Below are positions 55,701-64,000 of a DNA stretch of 64,000 nt, piece by piece. The DNA comes from Pseudorhodobacter antarcticus. Its GTDB lineage: Bacteria > Pseudomonadota > Alphaproteobacteria > Rhodobacterales > Rhodobacteraceae. Location: contig CAMAQR010000007.1 of assembly GCA_945860375.1 (NCBI GenBank), positions 1-64,000 on the forward strand. Direction: 5' to 3'. Position 1 is the stretch's first letter. The number at the start of each line of letters is the position of its first letter. Under the pieces are notes generated by a model. It was given only the letters and a program-made list of their open reading frames with translations. It had not been told where the DNA came from and did no database searches. The position numbers were made by a program, and so were the translations under genes.

Positions 55701-58700
55701 TCCAATTCGTCCGCTGCGTCCGACGGTGGGGCAAGTGCACTACAAAGCGCGATCAACAGCGGCACACCGACAGATTGGGCAGCCACCGTCGGTGGGCCGG
55801 CCCAGCCGGTGTCGTTGCGGTACGACGACCAAGTGCGCGTCACGGATGAACTAGGGAAGGTGGTCATTTATGACTACATGGGCGCGACCGACCCGACGGG
55901 CCTGTCGCGGACCGACCTTAGCGCCGCAGATTATGCAAACGCCGATTACTGGCGGCTGCAGCCGGACTTTATCCTGCTGAGTACCGGCTTTAACGTCAGC
56001 CTAAGTGACTCGACCTCTATCGGGATCATTATGGTCCTGAATGATCTGCGCTCGACCGTCTTGGCAAAGATTCTGAACTCGACCGTGGATACCACGAATG
56101 GCTCGGTTGTCGTGGACAGCGATCTGGCCTCGGTGCTGGACGCAACCGTTGATGCCTCTATCACTTCGTCGGGCGGGTCAATCATTGCGGGCGCCGGCTC
56201 CAACGCGGCTTGGGGCGGCGCCGGGGCCACGAACACAGTGATGGGCGGCGCAACTTCGCTCATTTCGGGATCAACCGTGACCGCCGCAGGCGCTCTCACA
56301 GGCAATGTGTCCGTCACCTCAAGCAATTCGGCAGAGTTGACTGCAACGACCAGTTACAACGCCGAAACCGGCGGCGGCGGCGGGGCGACGCTGGCTTTCA
56401 ACTCGGTTGGCTGGAACCCTTCGAACCTGTTGTACAATGCCATAGATACCTTGATCGGTCAGTCGGCTTTGGCCAACACCAATCCGGTTGATGCCACGGC
56501 GCAGATCCTCAATTCCGATGTGACGGCAGGCGGTGATATCACTGTTGATGCCGTAGATGTGGCGACCATCACGGCAAAGACGTTAAATGCCACCGAGATC
56601 GCCAAAGGCGGCCTCCCGATGGGCGATGAAACGGGCGGCAAGGGGGTGATCCTTGCACTGAACAAAGTGTATGGCAGCGCCCATGCCGAGATTTCAGGAA
56701 CCCGCTCCGCCGGTGTGCTGGATGAAATCCTGCGGGCGGGGGGCGATATCCTCGTCACCGCAATGAACACCTCGGTGATCGATGCCACCAATACGCTGAA
56801 AGTCAAAGCGTCCCTTGGCAACGACATTCTTCAAGTGGGGTTTGACTATATCGAAGCGAAACGCTTACGCTACGATTACACCACGGTGTCAGGCACGCAG
56901 ACGCTGATATCGGGCGAGGTCGTGCGAATCGGTGCAAAATTCGTCGCCGATCACGTAGCTTCCGCGCAAAACACGATTCCGCTAGGCGATATCTATCTCT
57001 ACATCGGCGTTGATGGCGTGAGCATGGATCTGGCGGTTGCAGATTATACCGATGAAAGCCGATGGCGCCGCATGCCGAGCGGTGATATGGCCAATTACAT
57101 TCCCGAATGGCTTTCGCAAAGCCTTGGTACCAGTTCTGCAACGGCTGCTGGTGCGCTGATGGCGGTCAACGATGCGCGGGGGGAAACCACAGCGCGGATC
57201 GTGTCGGTGGATATTTCCACATCGGGTGGCGACCTTGTCGTCAGTTCCGACAACAGCATCACTATCGAAGCGCTGAACACCGGTAAACTCTATTCGCACG
57301 GCGGCTCGCTCTTTGCGGGCGGCGCGACAACCACGGTCAATATCAACATCGCCACCAACACGGTGCTGACCAGCGCCCTTGCTGAAATCTCCGATGCCGA
57401 GGCCAAGGCAACGCTGGGCGATGTCACGGTGAACGCCGTTTCCGCCGGGGCGGTCATCGCCACAGTGAACACCAGCACCAAGGCTTATGGCGGCGGGGCT
57501 TCGGTTGCCATCGGCATCACCCTTGCCTTCAACTCGGTCGGGCAAGAGCCGCAGAATGTGGTGTTCAACACGGTCGATGCGCTGATCGGCACCGCCCTGA
57601 CAGGCTCGGATGCGGCAGCCGCCGAGGCGCGGATTTACAAATCGAAGGTGACGGCGGGCCGCGACATCGCGGTGACGGCCTCATCGGAATCGACGATTGA
57701 CGCGGTCATCGCCAGTGCCGCGGTGTCAACTTCGGTCACGCTCGCAGCCGGTTCCACCGTGACCGTTGCTCCGATCATTGCGCTGAACCGCATTGCCAGC
57801 CTGGCCATCGCGGAAATAGATAATGAGTTGGCATCAGGCCGCACCGTCATGGCCGGGCGAGACATCCTGATTGACGCCGTTGACCAGTCGATCATCATCG
57901 CAAATGTTGAATCGTCATCGATGGCCGTGACGGCCAGCACGAAGTCAAGCGCGGTTTCGGTTGCTGTGACCTTTGCGCGCAACGAAATCCAGTCGGATGT
58001 GACCGCCCAGATCGTGGATGTCCCGACACTGTCGGCAGGCGGCAATCTGTCGATCCTTGGCCGGCGTACCGCAACGATCGACGCTTTGGGCCTGTCGTCC
58101 TCAGTGGCGATTTCGGCCAGTATGGGCGCTGGCTCGACACCATCGGTCACGGGCGGCGGTGCCGTTGCGGTCAACCGACTGAACGGCACGGTCAGCGCCC
58201 GGATGAGCGGAACCGCCGCCACGGTGACGGGGGATGTGTCCGTCACCGCCAGCAATATTGCGCAGATCTTTGCCACGATCCAAGTGCTTGCAGCCTCGGT
58301 CGCGATGTCGGGCGGGTCTTCGTCGGCGGTTGGGCTGGGGATCGTTGTCGCTGACAACCTGATCGGCTATTCCAACGCAGTGACGCCTACGGCGACTTAC
58401 ACCAGCGACAGCCGCCCGATGACGCTGACCACCGGCCAGACGGTGCATGTCATCGGGGGCCATGCGCTGAACGGCGGCTATTACCGTTTTACCGGGCCGA
58501 CCACCGCTTCGACGCTGAAAGATGCCAACAACACAACGGTCGGGTTTGATCTCACTCAGCAAGATTACAGCGACACCCGTTTGTGGGAGCGGGTCGATCT
58601 GTCACCCACTTCCGCTGCAGCCATCGCTGAAATCGTTGCGGGCAGTGTCACGGCCACGGGTGACATCTCGGTGCTGGCAACAGCCGGCCAAACCATCATC

Positions 58701-61700
58701 GCCACCGTTTCTGCCGCAGTTCTGGCAATTTCGGGCGGCAAGTCGGGGTTGTCGTTTTCGGCGGCAGGGTCGGTTGCCAAGAACAAGATCCTTGGCGGCG
58801 CCACTGCGCGCATCACCGATGCCACGGTCATACAGGGCAATGACCTGACCGTTCTGGCGCGTGACACCTCGCAGGTAAACAGCGTGGTGCTGGCCGCTTC
58901 GGCAGCCGCAGCCATCGGTCAAACCGCCACTGCGATTTCCGTTGGCGTGGCTATCGCGCTGAACGAGGTCGAGAACTCGGTGGCAGCGTTGATCCAAGGG
59001 GTTGATGCGGTCAATCTGACCGGCAATCTGGCGGTAACGGCCACCGTGGCGCCTCCCGCTAATTTCAGCGTGAACAAGGCTGCAATCACAGCCGACCGTC
59101 TGAATGACGCGACTGAAACCGCAATGGTGGAAGTGGCAGGTTCGGTCATTGCCGACGCTGTCGACAAGGCCAGCGATGATGTGATCTTGGCCGAACTTAT
59201 CACCCTGTTGAACTCGCAGTTGCCGGTCGAAACCCAAATCCCCAACACAATCAGTGCGGGCACGATCCGGCTGAGCAAATTGCGCGATGACGAGGGCTGG
59301 ATCCTGATCGACGACTCTGGGCGGGCCTTCACGCTGGAGCTTGACGGAAGTTTGCTGAAGGTATCGTCATCGACGATCAATTCGGCGGCAACCGCCGCTT
59401 CGATGGCGCTGGCATTGGGGCAGACCGGCATCGCAATCTCTGGCGCCGGTGCGATCAGCAAGAACGATGTGCGGACCTCTGCCACCGCCACAATCCGCAC
59501 CAGTGATGTGACTGCGTCGGGAACGGTCAGCGTGGCCGCGCGCAACGAAAGCGCGATCAATGCCGCGGTCATTGCGGCCTCGGCTGCGGTTGGCGTGGGC
59601 AGCACGGGGGTTGGTGCCTCGCTGGGGATGGCGATCGTGCTGAACCAGATCACCGGCATTGACGCAAACAGCCCGGTTCAGGTTCTGGCCTCGATCGAAG
59701 ACAGCGACGTGGCGGCGGGCGGGGCCTTGGCGGTCACCGCCACGTCGCAACAAAGCATCAACGCGCTCAGCTTTGCAGGTTCGGTCGCGATTGCAGCGGG
59801 CAGCACGGGCGTGGCTCTGGCAGGGTCGGGCGTCGGCGTCACCAATGACATCAACGTGGAAACCAGCGCCTTCATCGACGGACAGTATGCCGGAGCCTCG
59901 GGCTTGGCCATCTCGGCAGACAGCGTCGCAGTCCAGGCCAGCAATCTGTCTGTGATCAATGCTTATGGTGGCGCTGCCTCCATCGCCTTTGCCGCAGGTT
60001 CCACCGGGGTTGCCGTATCCATCGGCGCGTCGGTTGTATTGAACGAGATCGGCGGCAAGACCTATGCTGCGATTACCGGCACGACACGCGGTGTTCTGGC
60101 TTCGGCGGGGAGCATTCTGGTTGCGGGATCGGATACATCTGTTCTGAAAAGCACGGCGCAGGCCGCTTCGATTGCCGCTGGTTTCGGGTCCACCGGCATT
60201 GCGATTTCAGGCGCGGGGGCGTTTGCCACCAATATCATCACGGCAGCGGTCGCGTCCGAGGTTGTCGGGTCCGACATGACGGCTTCGGCAGGCGTTTCCG
60301 TGACCGCCTCATCGACCGGAAGCATCAAGGCATCGGTCATGGCGGCATCGGCTGCGGTCGCAGCTGGATCGACCGGCATTGGCGCAAGCATTGGTGTGGC
60401 CGTCGTGCGCAACATCATCGGGTTTGGCACCATTGCCGCCAACAGCCTGACTCCGACTTTCAAGACAGCAACAGACCGGCCGACCACAATCAATATCGGG
60501 AATACCATCCACATCTCTGAAGGTGGGCGCGCGGGTCAGGTGTTTGCCTATCGTGGCACCACGGCAATCACCAAATCCGGCGGCGTTGATCTGTCGACCA
60601 TGGATTATGCCAACACAGACATGTGGGAAGAAATCAGCCTGAGCCGGACTCCGGCCGGAATTTCCGCCCTGATCATGGACAGCGATATCACCGCATCCGG
60701 CGCGGTTCTGGTGTCTGCCATCAGCCAACAGCGGATTGCGGCGGCGGTTTTTGCCGGGTCGGCAGCTGTGGGCGCAGGTTCTGTCGGCATTGGTGTTTCG
60801 GGTGCGGGTGTTGGTGTCACCAACAAGATTGCCTCGTCCATCAGCGCAATGATTGACGGCGGCACGATACAGGCACAAAGCGTTGCCGTGCTCGCCAGCG
60901 ACGACAGCGTGATCAACGCGTCAGCGCAGGCGGTTTCTTTGGCGGCGGGCTTTGGCCAAACCGGCGTTGCTGTCGCCATTGGTGTGTCTATCGCCCATAA
61001 CGTGGTCGACAATGATGTGCTGGCCAAGATCGACGGTGCCACTCTGACGGTGACTGGCAGCGGCACTGCGGTATCCGTGCGCGCCCTGACCGGGTTGTCG
61101 GCGCCCGAGATGACCCTGTCGCTGACTGCGGCCAATCTCGATGACGCGGCAAAGACCGACACCAATTCGGCCGGCACGGCGCTGGACTCGACCGATTTGA
61201 CCGGCGACGTCGCCTTGCGCAACGCTCTCAAGACGGCGTTGACCATTGCGGGCGAATCCGTTTCCGGGGATCTGCGCGTTTCCATCGTTGAGGCGGGCAA
61301 GAAATGGGCCGTGATCGATGGCAACGGCACCCATTGGACGCTTGAACTGGTTGGATCGACCATCCGCGCCACCCGTTCCACGATCAATGCCGCCTCGACT
61401 GCGGCTTCAGTGGCGATTGCGGGTGGCATGGTTGGCGTGGCTCTGTCCGGCGCCGGGGCGTCTGCGGTCAATGCCATCACCTCCACGGCTCAGGCCTCCA
61501 TCACAGGGTCGACCCTGACAGTGACGAATGGCGCGGTCCTTGTGGATGCGCAAAGTGATGCGAAGATCAACGCATCCGTCATGGCCACAGCCCTGTCTGC
61601 CGGGTTTGGTCAAGTCGGCGTCGGAATCAGCATCGGTGCGGCCATCTCGCGCAACTTCATCGGATTTGACTCGCAAGGCGACGCGGTCGCCAATCGTGGC

Positions 61701-64000
61701 TCGACGATAGCAAAAGTTGAGAACAGCACGATCACTGCCTCCCTTGGCGGTCTGACGGTGAATGCCGCAAGTGGCCAGTCCATTCAGGCAATGGTGATCG
61801 CCGGTGCGGGCGCCGTGGCGGCGGGCCAAGTTGGCGTTGCGCTTTCGGGGGCCGGGGTTGAAGCGGAAAACCGGATCGGGTCGACGACGGCCGCGCAGAT
61901 TCTGGGATCATCGACCAATATCAACGCGACCTTGGTCGATGTTCTTGCGGCGGACACTTCCGTGATCGAGGCGATGGCGGGCGCGGTCGCGCTGAGTTTG
62001 GCCGCCGGTATGGTTGGCGTGTCAGGGGCGATTGCCGCCTCGATTGCGGTCAACAGCATCAGCAGTGCCACCAGTGCCATCGTCAGCCGCAATGCCTTGT
62101 CGGGTGCTTTGGGATCGGTGCGCGCCACATCCGGCGCGATCCGCGTGCTGGCGGATGATGACAGCACGATCAAGGCCACAGCCGCTTCGGTTGCCTTGTC
62201 GGCCGGGTTCGGGGCTGGCGGCATCGCCGTCAGCGGGGCAGGGGCGGACAGTCAGAACGTGATCACCACCACGACGCAGGTTGTTGTGGATACCATGCGC
62301 CTACAGGCCACCACCGGCATCACGCTTGCCGCTTCCGGGGCGGCTGTCATTGAGGCGCGGGTGATTTCCGCCGCCGCCTCCATGGGAGTGGGTGCCGTTG
62401 GCGTCGGCATTTCTGTCGGTGCATCGCTGGCACATAACAGCATCGGCAATGGCATTGGCAGCGGCGTCCTTGCCTCGGTGACCAATGCCACGCTTGCGAC
62501 CACCCAAGGCAGCATTGCGGTTGGGGCCGTGATGGCCTCTGGCATCGACGCCTTGGTCGAAGGCTTTGCGGTGTCGGTTGCCGGCGGGGCGGTTGGTGTC
62601 GCAGCCAGCGGGTCGGGTGCAAGTGCCGATAACACGATAGACTATGATGTCAGCGCAATCGTCACCGGCAGCACCGTGACGGCCACGGCGGGCGGCCTGA
62701 ATGTGACCGCCGGGGACACCAGTTCCATAGATGCGACAGTGCGATCAGCTTCGATCGCGGGTGCTGTCGGTCTGGGTGGCGCGGTGGCGATCGCGGTGTC
62801 CTTGGCCAATGCCGCGCTGTCGAATACGATCACCGCGCGCGTGCGCAACAGCGACGTTACCGCCGGGGCGATGACCGTTTCTGCCACGGATTCTGCCACG
62901 GTGAACGTGGTTTCGTCGGCCTCCGCGATCAGCAGTTCTTTTGGCGGGGCTGCCATGTCGGGCGGTGGTGCCAATGCCACCATCGCCAATGCAAATGTGA
63001 CACTGGCTGAGGTTGACGGCACCGTCTCGGACATCATTCTGACCGGGTTGGCAACGGTTTCGGCGCAATCGCTGGCCCAATTGGTGGCAGAGGTCGACGT
63101 GACCAGCATCGCAGTTGGGCTGCTTGCGCTGGCCGCAGGCGGCGGCACGGCTTCGATCAGCACTGGCGGCTCTGTTGCCGCCCGGGTTTCGGGTGTCGAG
63201 ATGACCGCCGGCAGCCTGAGCGTGTCGGCGCTGAGCGGGATTTCGCAACGGACAACCGTCTGGGGTATGACCGTGGGCGCCACCGCAGGCGTGGGTGCCA
63301 GCGTGGCGGCTGTCGCAACCAATCGCTCTGTTGCCGCCACGGTTGGCGGCAGTTCCGGCACTTATCGGCTTGGCAGCCTGACGGTCGAAGCCGAGGCTGG
63401 CGGCATCAATGGCAGCACCATCGAAGATGTTGCGGCCTATGCGTCTGGTGGCGGGCTTTTGCTGGGGGTGCAATCCACGTCCGCGACGGCCACGAATACC
63501 AGTCAGGTCGATGCCGGGATTGAATCCGGGGCAACGCTGATTGTCAGCGGCAATGCCGTGATCTCGGCCAGCGGCAGCGATAAGCAGCAGATACGCTCCA
63601 AGGCCGTCGCGGGTGGCCTGATCGGCGTCGGTGCGGCCGATGCCTCGGGCACCACCAATACCGGGGTCAGCGCCACGATCGGTGAACTCGTTCAACTGAC
63701 GGCAGGCAATCTGTCCATCTGGGCCGTCGGCAGTGATGCGGTTTCCGTAGGGGTTGTCGCGGGTGCCTATGGTCTGGCCAGTGGCTCGGCGGCGACGGCG
63801 ACCACTGACATCACATCGGATGTTCTTGCAGGGATCGTGGACGCGAGTGCCTCAGGCCGCAAATCAACCGTCACTGTCATCGGGACATTCGAGATTGCGG
63901 CCTCGCATCTGGCAAACCCGGATGCGGAAATCGACACCAGCGCTTATGGGGTTCTGGCGGGCTCGGGCGCTGCGGCAAGCAACACCATCGACTCGACCGT
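49782..64000 (+). CDS. Giant LEPR-XLL-type repetitive surface/secreted protein (partial)
   Basis: Open from GTG 49782, with AAAAAAGGA just upstream, to the right window edge; at least 4,739 codons without a stop. The N-terminus is basic (KFMGNRKSRRALAKSA), and residues 49-59 read IEPRILLSADP, which fits the LEPR-XLL motif found at the start of giant bacterial proteins. The body is built of imperfect repeats with the pattern S.V.AGGDV.VTA....I.A and ..G..GVG.S.G...A.N.IG, giving a long beta-rich rod. I saw no Cys in the translated part. Several stretches end in DY.....W modules. The C-terminus, with any secretion or calcium-binding domain, lies beyond the window. The likely role is a giant exported adhesin or matrix protein; this is inferred. 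Confidence 0.88.
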   Translation, partial: MALPFAVNTLVSLPKFMGNRKSRRALAKSAPTRFAKLRQAAISYLLDPIEPRILLSADPMSVVLNTNMGLDPTANVSATVRLFATGEGVSKVYQYEIRDATNNTVLVAATQITSTTALNFASGSGADAISMRFEDSFTFDADFMVSVDGGTGADSIGITSFAAGYLGSLNIAAETVAVSAQIGSAVSQVNDVTIHADSTSNFGTASSQISVNASIFSQGAVTLSAQAMVSGALNIVIPELGDPMSVGQIARVTLADSITMQAASLNISTLARLDLNVAVSNQLLWKGEGSINSESQITIGQGVILSTTNAAGITLAASDIVNADLSVAAAELAVLGESIFNINALWMQIDVARIVGVSVGEAGVSAVDTEITAAGAGNVTITASSTGVITTKVQSSFLGLAQVTIGGVGDGAHIDLTNVIVDAGGALRAEATDSTKVATTAMIATTTADVAVSVNVTDSNLTAGLDVTLAALSTATYDATSKFVGTDKVQFVVPAFNFKAASAINTVNGDIAVVVTRSTVESTTGSVLAQATDQRWLVSTTKAIQDIDTTLSALFFLRTNFAASATLSVNVLRGTVTADVVSSTITAAAGNVTVSADLAIFLDARTVAAVLQSGGSGAAAGFSIAQNYVGYDVNDIAAQTISAIFGLNWGIVEENYSVLARVQDSNVTSGATLRIAASDTGKFNATVSNIVTNASVMPFGMQTSSAIGFVISSTKIASSVRAVLESTATAKTVHAATGVVVTASNTASIAANARVYSSSMAASDGGASWANNLIGLLVSADFRTTGAGAAGKTFTGPSVFSLVEVPAVSQQVKFGDRVQLLPTYQDGKATGTAGRGTEGSVYRFFGQTGFLDLKNTDFTNKDLWREELDTSIIPAGLNLAASTSTAFGGLVVRNDVTGDTTAEVLKTNIGTVGQASGALTVSAVQAGSLTSLSDVAVVSKGTSGVTGEGMSLAIGGMIVMNSVQGTATARIADSNVFATGALTLTASNSIALAATVKNGLSSDQAGGAIVVAINSVGYAPTDLFAATWDTLAGSSGTSPQADGAVAEVTGSNLTAGSVVVTATNDSRLNALITSDVGAAATSEVLAAGGAAASGVMASNSLAGKARATVDLSGGKTVTATTGGVTVEAHDETHLTSRTLLVTSASGSGSLGVGALGSVIDNIMNRYEFTTFSGIKSLAFGDMVYMGSNGDELEGKLFKFLGDSAVGVDLGDIDIFADLGLWREVTSATAAAASLANSIAKLVTPTQTTSVAALISRNRSEAGAEAQVLDGTVTAAGTVAVRAFENATLTARESSEVSAVGGSAAAVGAIIASNTLLSAANATILRSTVLSSAGDVAVLARNTAIVTASVTSKVTSSGSSVGLVMAFNAVGVDGGNVFAMAADALLGSGFTATETPVGANALIRDSKVTAFGSVSVIADTREVISSDLGLLDVTAQMFDDMVPDIEGNRDEARVTAAETALLAALTTLHLTYEGDLSVEALVPAQIWLLSDEVGTTWRAELTASGAVELSRVNLIDSVVGNETATAKNSLPSFASAVGDPFSNAGIAGGGILSSNRIASATTAKIERTLNLISPVAAADYVTAQTGDVTVSATDSANIRAYTSIAASSVIASNLNAVRDFALALAAKSYSFTTQSGTQSVANGDLIYIDVTMADPSNPARVISAGSVYRYLGTGGTKDMSGLTYADLSDTSNWTRINGNADVVGILFTSLGNLSASSSRAIGAMVVLNDVKAGATALIDHVGIQAGDDVTVSAVSKAALIARLDATVQSSGGSAWGTGVSLAVNGQIATNLVRNSALASILDSTVVRGGDVAVTADQGALLDARVISTTESGSHGVGVTLAFNSIGWNASNVLYNALDVLIGDPILSSLTAIPTAGATAQIVRSQVLDLAGVAGGVSVEAISSSRINATVSNAISAVATAIYGASSSSTGIVLVSNKTAGGTQALIDSSTVEAGGDVRVAASDIQEIHSNSSVSSNSSAASDGGASALQSAINSGTPTDWAATVGGPAQPVSLRYDDQVRVTDELGKVVIYDYMGATDPTGLSRTDLSAADYANADYWRLQPDFILLSTGFNVSLSDSTSIGIIMVLNDLRSTVLAKILNSTVDTTNGSVVVDSDLASVLDATVDASITSSGGSIIAGAGSNAAWGGAGATNTVMGGATSLISGSTVTAAGALTGNVSVTSSNSAELTATTSYNAETGGGGGATLAFNSVGWNPSNLLYNAIDTLIGQSALANTNPVDATAQILNSDVTAGGDITVDAVDVATITAKTLNATEIAKGGLPMGDETGGKGVILALNKVYGSAHAEISGTRSAGVLDEILRAGGDILVTAMNTSVIDATNTLKVKASLGNDILQVGFDYIEAKRLRYDYTTVSGTQTLISGEVVRIGAKFVADHVASAQNTIPLGDIYLYIGVDGVSMDLAVADYTDESRWRRMPSGDMANYIPEWLSQSLGTSSATAAGALMAVNDARGETTARIVSVDISTSGGDLVVSSDNSITIEALNTGKLYSHGGSLFAGGATTTVNINIATNTVLTSALAEISDAEAKATLGDVTVNAVSAGAVIATVNTSTKAYGGGASVAIGITLAFNSVGQEPQNVVFNTVDALIGTALTGSDAAAAEARIYKSKVTAGRDIAVTASSESTIDAVIASAAVSTSVTLAAGSTVTVAPIIALNRIASLAIAEIDNELASGRTVMAGRDILIDAVDQSIIIANVESSSMAVTASTKSSAVSVAVTFARNEIQSDVTAQIVDVPTLSAGGNLSILGRRTATIDALGLSSSVAISASMGAGSTPSVTGGGAVAVNRLNGTVSARMSGTAATVTGDVSVTASNIAQIFATIQVLAASVAMSGGSSSAVGLGIVVADNLIGYSNAVTPTATYTSDSRPMTLTTGQTVHVIGGHALNGGYYRFTGPTTASTLKDANNTTVGFDLTQQDYSDTRLWERVDLSPTSAAAIAEIVAGSVTATGDISVLATAGQTIIATVSAAVLAISGGKSGLSFSAAGSVAKNKILGGATARITDATVIQGNDLTVLARDTSQVNSVVLAASAAAAIGQTATAISVGVAIALNEVENSVAALIQGVDAVNLTGNLAVTATVAPPANFSVNKAAITADRLNDATETAMVEVAGSVIADAVDKASDDVILAELITLLNSQLPVETQIPNTISAGTIRLSKLRDDEGWILIDDSGRAFTLELDGSLLKVSSSTINSAATAASMALALGQTGIAISGAGAISKNDVRTSATATIRTSDVTASGTVSVAARNESAINAAVIAASAAVGVGSTGVGASLGMAIVLNQITGIDANSPVQVLASIEDSDVAAGGALAVTATSQQSINALSFAGSVAIAAGSTGVALAGSGVGVTNDINVETSAFIDGQYAGASGLAISADSVAVQASNLSVINAYGGAASIAFAAGSTGVAVSIGASVVLNEIGGKTYAAITGTTRGVLASAGSILVAGSDTSVLKSTAQAASIAAGFGSTGIAISGAGAFATNIITAAVASEVVGSDMTASAGVSVTASSTGSIKASVMAASAAVAAGSTGIGASIGVAVVRNIIGFGTIAANSLTPTFKTATDRPTTINIGNTIHISEGGRAGQVFAYRGTTAITKSGGVDLSTMDYANTDMWEEISLSRTPAGISALIMDSDITASGAVLVSAISQQRIAAAVFAGSAAVGAGSVGIGVSGAGVGVTNKIASSISAMIDGGTIQAQSVAVLASDDSVINASAQAVSLAAGFGQTGVAVAIGVSIAHNVVDNDVLAKIDGATLTVTGSGTAVSVRALTGLSAPEMTLSLTAANLDDAAKTDTNSAGTALDSTDLTGDVALRNALKTALTIAGESVSGDLRVSIVEAGKKWAVIDGNGTHWTLELVGSTIRATRSTINAASTAASVAIAGGMVGVALSGAGASAVNAITSTAQASITGSTLTVTNGAVLVDAQSDAKINASVMATALSAGFGQVGVGISIGAAISRNFIGFDSQGDAVANRGSTIAKVENSTITASLGGLTVNAASGQSIQAMVIAGAGAVAAGQVGVALSGAGVEAENRIGSTTAAQILGSSTNINATLVDVLAADTSVIEAMAGAVALSLAAGMVGVSGAIAASIAVNSISSATSAIVSRNALSGALGSVRATSGAIRVLADDDSTIKATAASVALSAGFGAGGIAVSGAGADSQNVITTTTQVVVDTMRLQATTGITLAASGAAVIEARVISAAASMGVGAVGVGISVGASLAHNSIGNGIGSGVLASVTNATLATTQGSIAVGAVMASGIDALVEGFAVSVAGGAVGVAASGSGASADNTIDYDVSAIVTGSTVTATAGGLNVTAGDTSSIDATVRSASIAGAVGLGGAVAIAVSLANAALSNTITARVRNSDVTAGAMTVSATDSATVNVVSSASAISSSFGGAAMSGGGANATIANANVTLAEVDGTVSDIILTGLATVSAQSLAQLVAEVDVTSIAVGLLALAAGGGTASISTGGSVAARVSGVEMTAGSLSVSALSGISQRTTVWGMTVGATAGVGASVAAVATNRSVAATVGGSSGTYRLGSLTVEAEAGGINGSTIEDVAAYASGGGLLLGVQSTSATATNTSQVDAGIESGATLIVSGNAVISASGSDKQQIRSKAVAGGLIGVGAADASGTTNTGVSATIGELVQLTAGNLSIWAVGSDAVSVGVVAGAYGLASGSAATATTDITSDVLAGIVDASASGRKSTVTVIGTFEIAASHLANPDAEIDTSAYGVLAGSGAAASNTIDST
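52212..60636 (+). repeat. Seven D-Y-x-W modules in the giant gene
   Basis: Seven coding stretches of about 50-68 residues share the plan GD-V(x)n-Y-[RY]-F/Y-G, then a short spacer, DL/DY and a final W-R/E. They lie at about 52212-52380, 53280-53453, 54663-54867, 55810-55961, 56871-57075, 58398-58596 and 60475-60636. Examples of the ends are DFTNKDLWREEL, DLSDTSNWTRI, DYANADYWRLQ, DYTDESRWRRM, DYSDTRLWERV and DYANTDMWEEI. They contain most of the Trp and Tyr of the visible protein and interrupt the Ala/Ser/Thr-rich rod repeats. Confidence 0.8.
59248..61403 (+). repeat. Second paired module in the giant gene
   Basis: Two stretches (about 59248-59400 and 61261-61403) share the pattern G..R.S....W..ID..G..[FW]TLEL.GS, followed by STINxAxTAAS. 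They read KLRDDEGWILIDDSGRAFTL and VEAGKKWAVIDGNGTHWTLE. They are followed by the ordinary rod repeat and lie about 2 kb apart. They differ from the DY...W modules. Confidence 0.7.

Overview
This window looks like chromosomal DNA from a high-GC alphaproteobacterium of the Rhodobacteraceae type. The signs are a phosphatidylcholine synthase of the pcs kind, the order ybgC-tolQRAB-pal-cpoB-tilS-ftsH, a ruvCAB operon, two small DUF1127 proteins, a DUF484/xerC pair, and strong G/C preference at third codon positions. Nothing here is phage structural, ribosomal RNA or CRISPR.

Left edge (1-1722): the end of a mobile or island segment. It holds the 3' end of an IS30-type transposase and a tyrosine-recombinase gene broken by a one-base frameshift. 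The recombinase sits just beyond the 3' end of a tRNA-Gly(TCC), the classic arrangement of an integrated island. From 1812 to 41402 most genes are housekeeping: a periplasmic 5'-nucleotidase, pyrD, trpB, a FAD monooxygenase, a large DUF2339 membrane protein, ileS, ogt, a DMT transporter, pcs, xerC, an FSA-type transaldolase, priA, msrA, prmA, ruvCAB and the Tol-Pal envelope operon running into tilS and ftsH. Set into this is a small lineage-type locus (6536-8915). It has two short exported PepSY-like proteins with very acidic tails, one with a 21-bp tandem repeat, and two related LuxR-type HTH proteins, one of them membrane-anchored.

Right part (41581-64000): an accessory surface or secretion locus, and the most interesting stretch. 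A leftward operon encodes a periplasmic adaptor (HlyD/MFP type), two overlapping unrecognised proteins of 255 and 290 aa, and a radical SAM enzyme with extra C-terminal cysteines. Diverging from an AT-rich control region, a rightward series encodes a Gly/Ala/Ser-rich exported protein, two unknown exported proteins, one lipoprotein of unknown type and one OmpA-like lipoprotein. Then comes a giant gene that starts with a LEPR-XLL-type motif at 49782 and is still open at the window end, at least 4,739 codons. The giant protein is a repetitive, cysteine-free surface or secreted protein. Nearly identical structural modules, each ending in a D-Y-x(4)-W-like signature, recur seven times along it. The juxtaposition of a radical SAM/two-unknown/adaptor operon with exported accessory proteins and a giant protein is the best candidate for an undescribed system. 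The joint function is inference; only the layout and motifs are directly visible.
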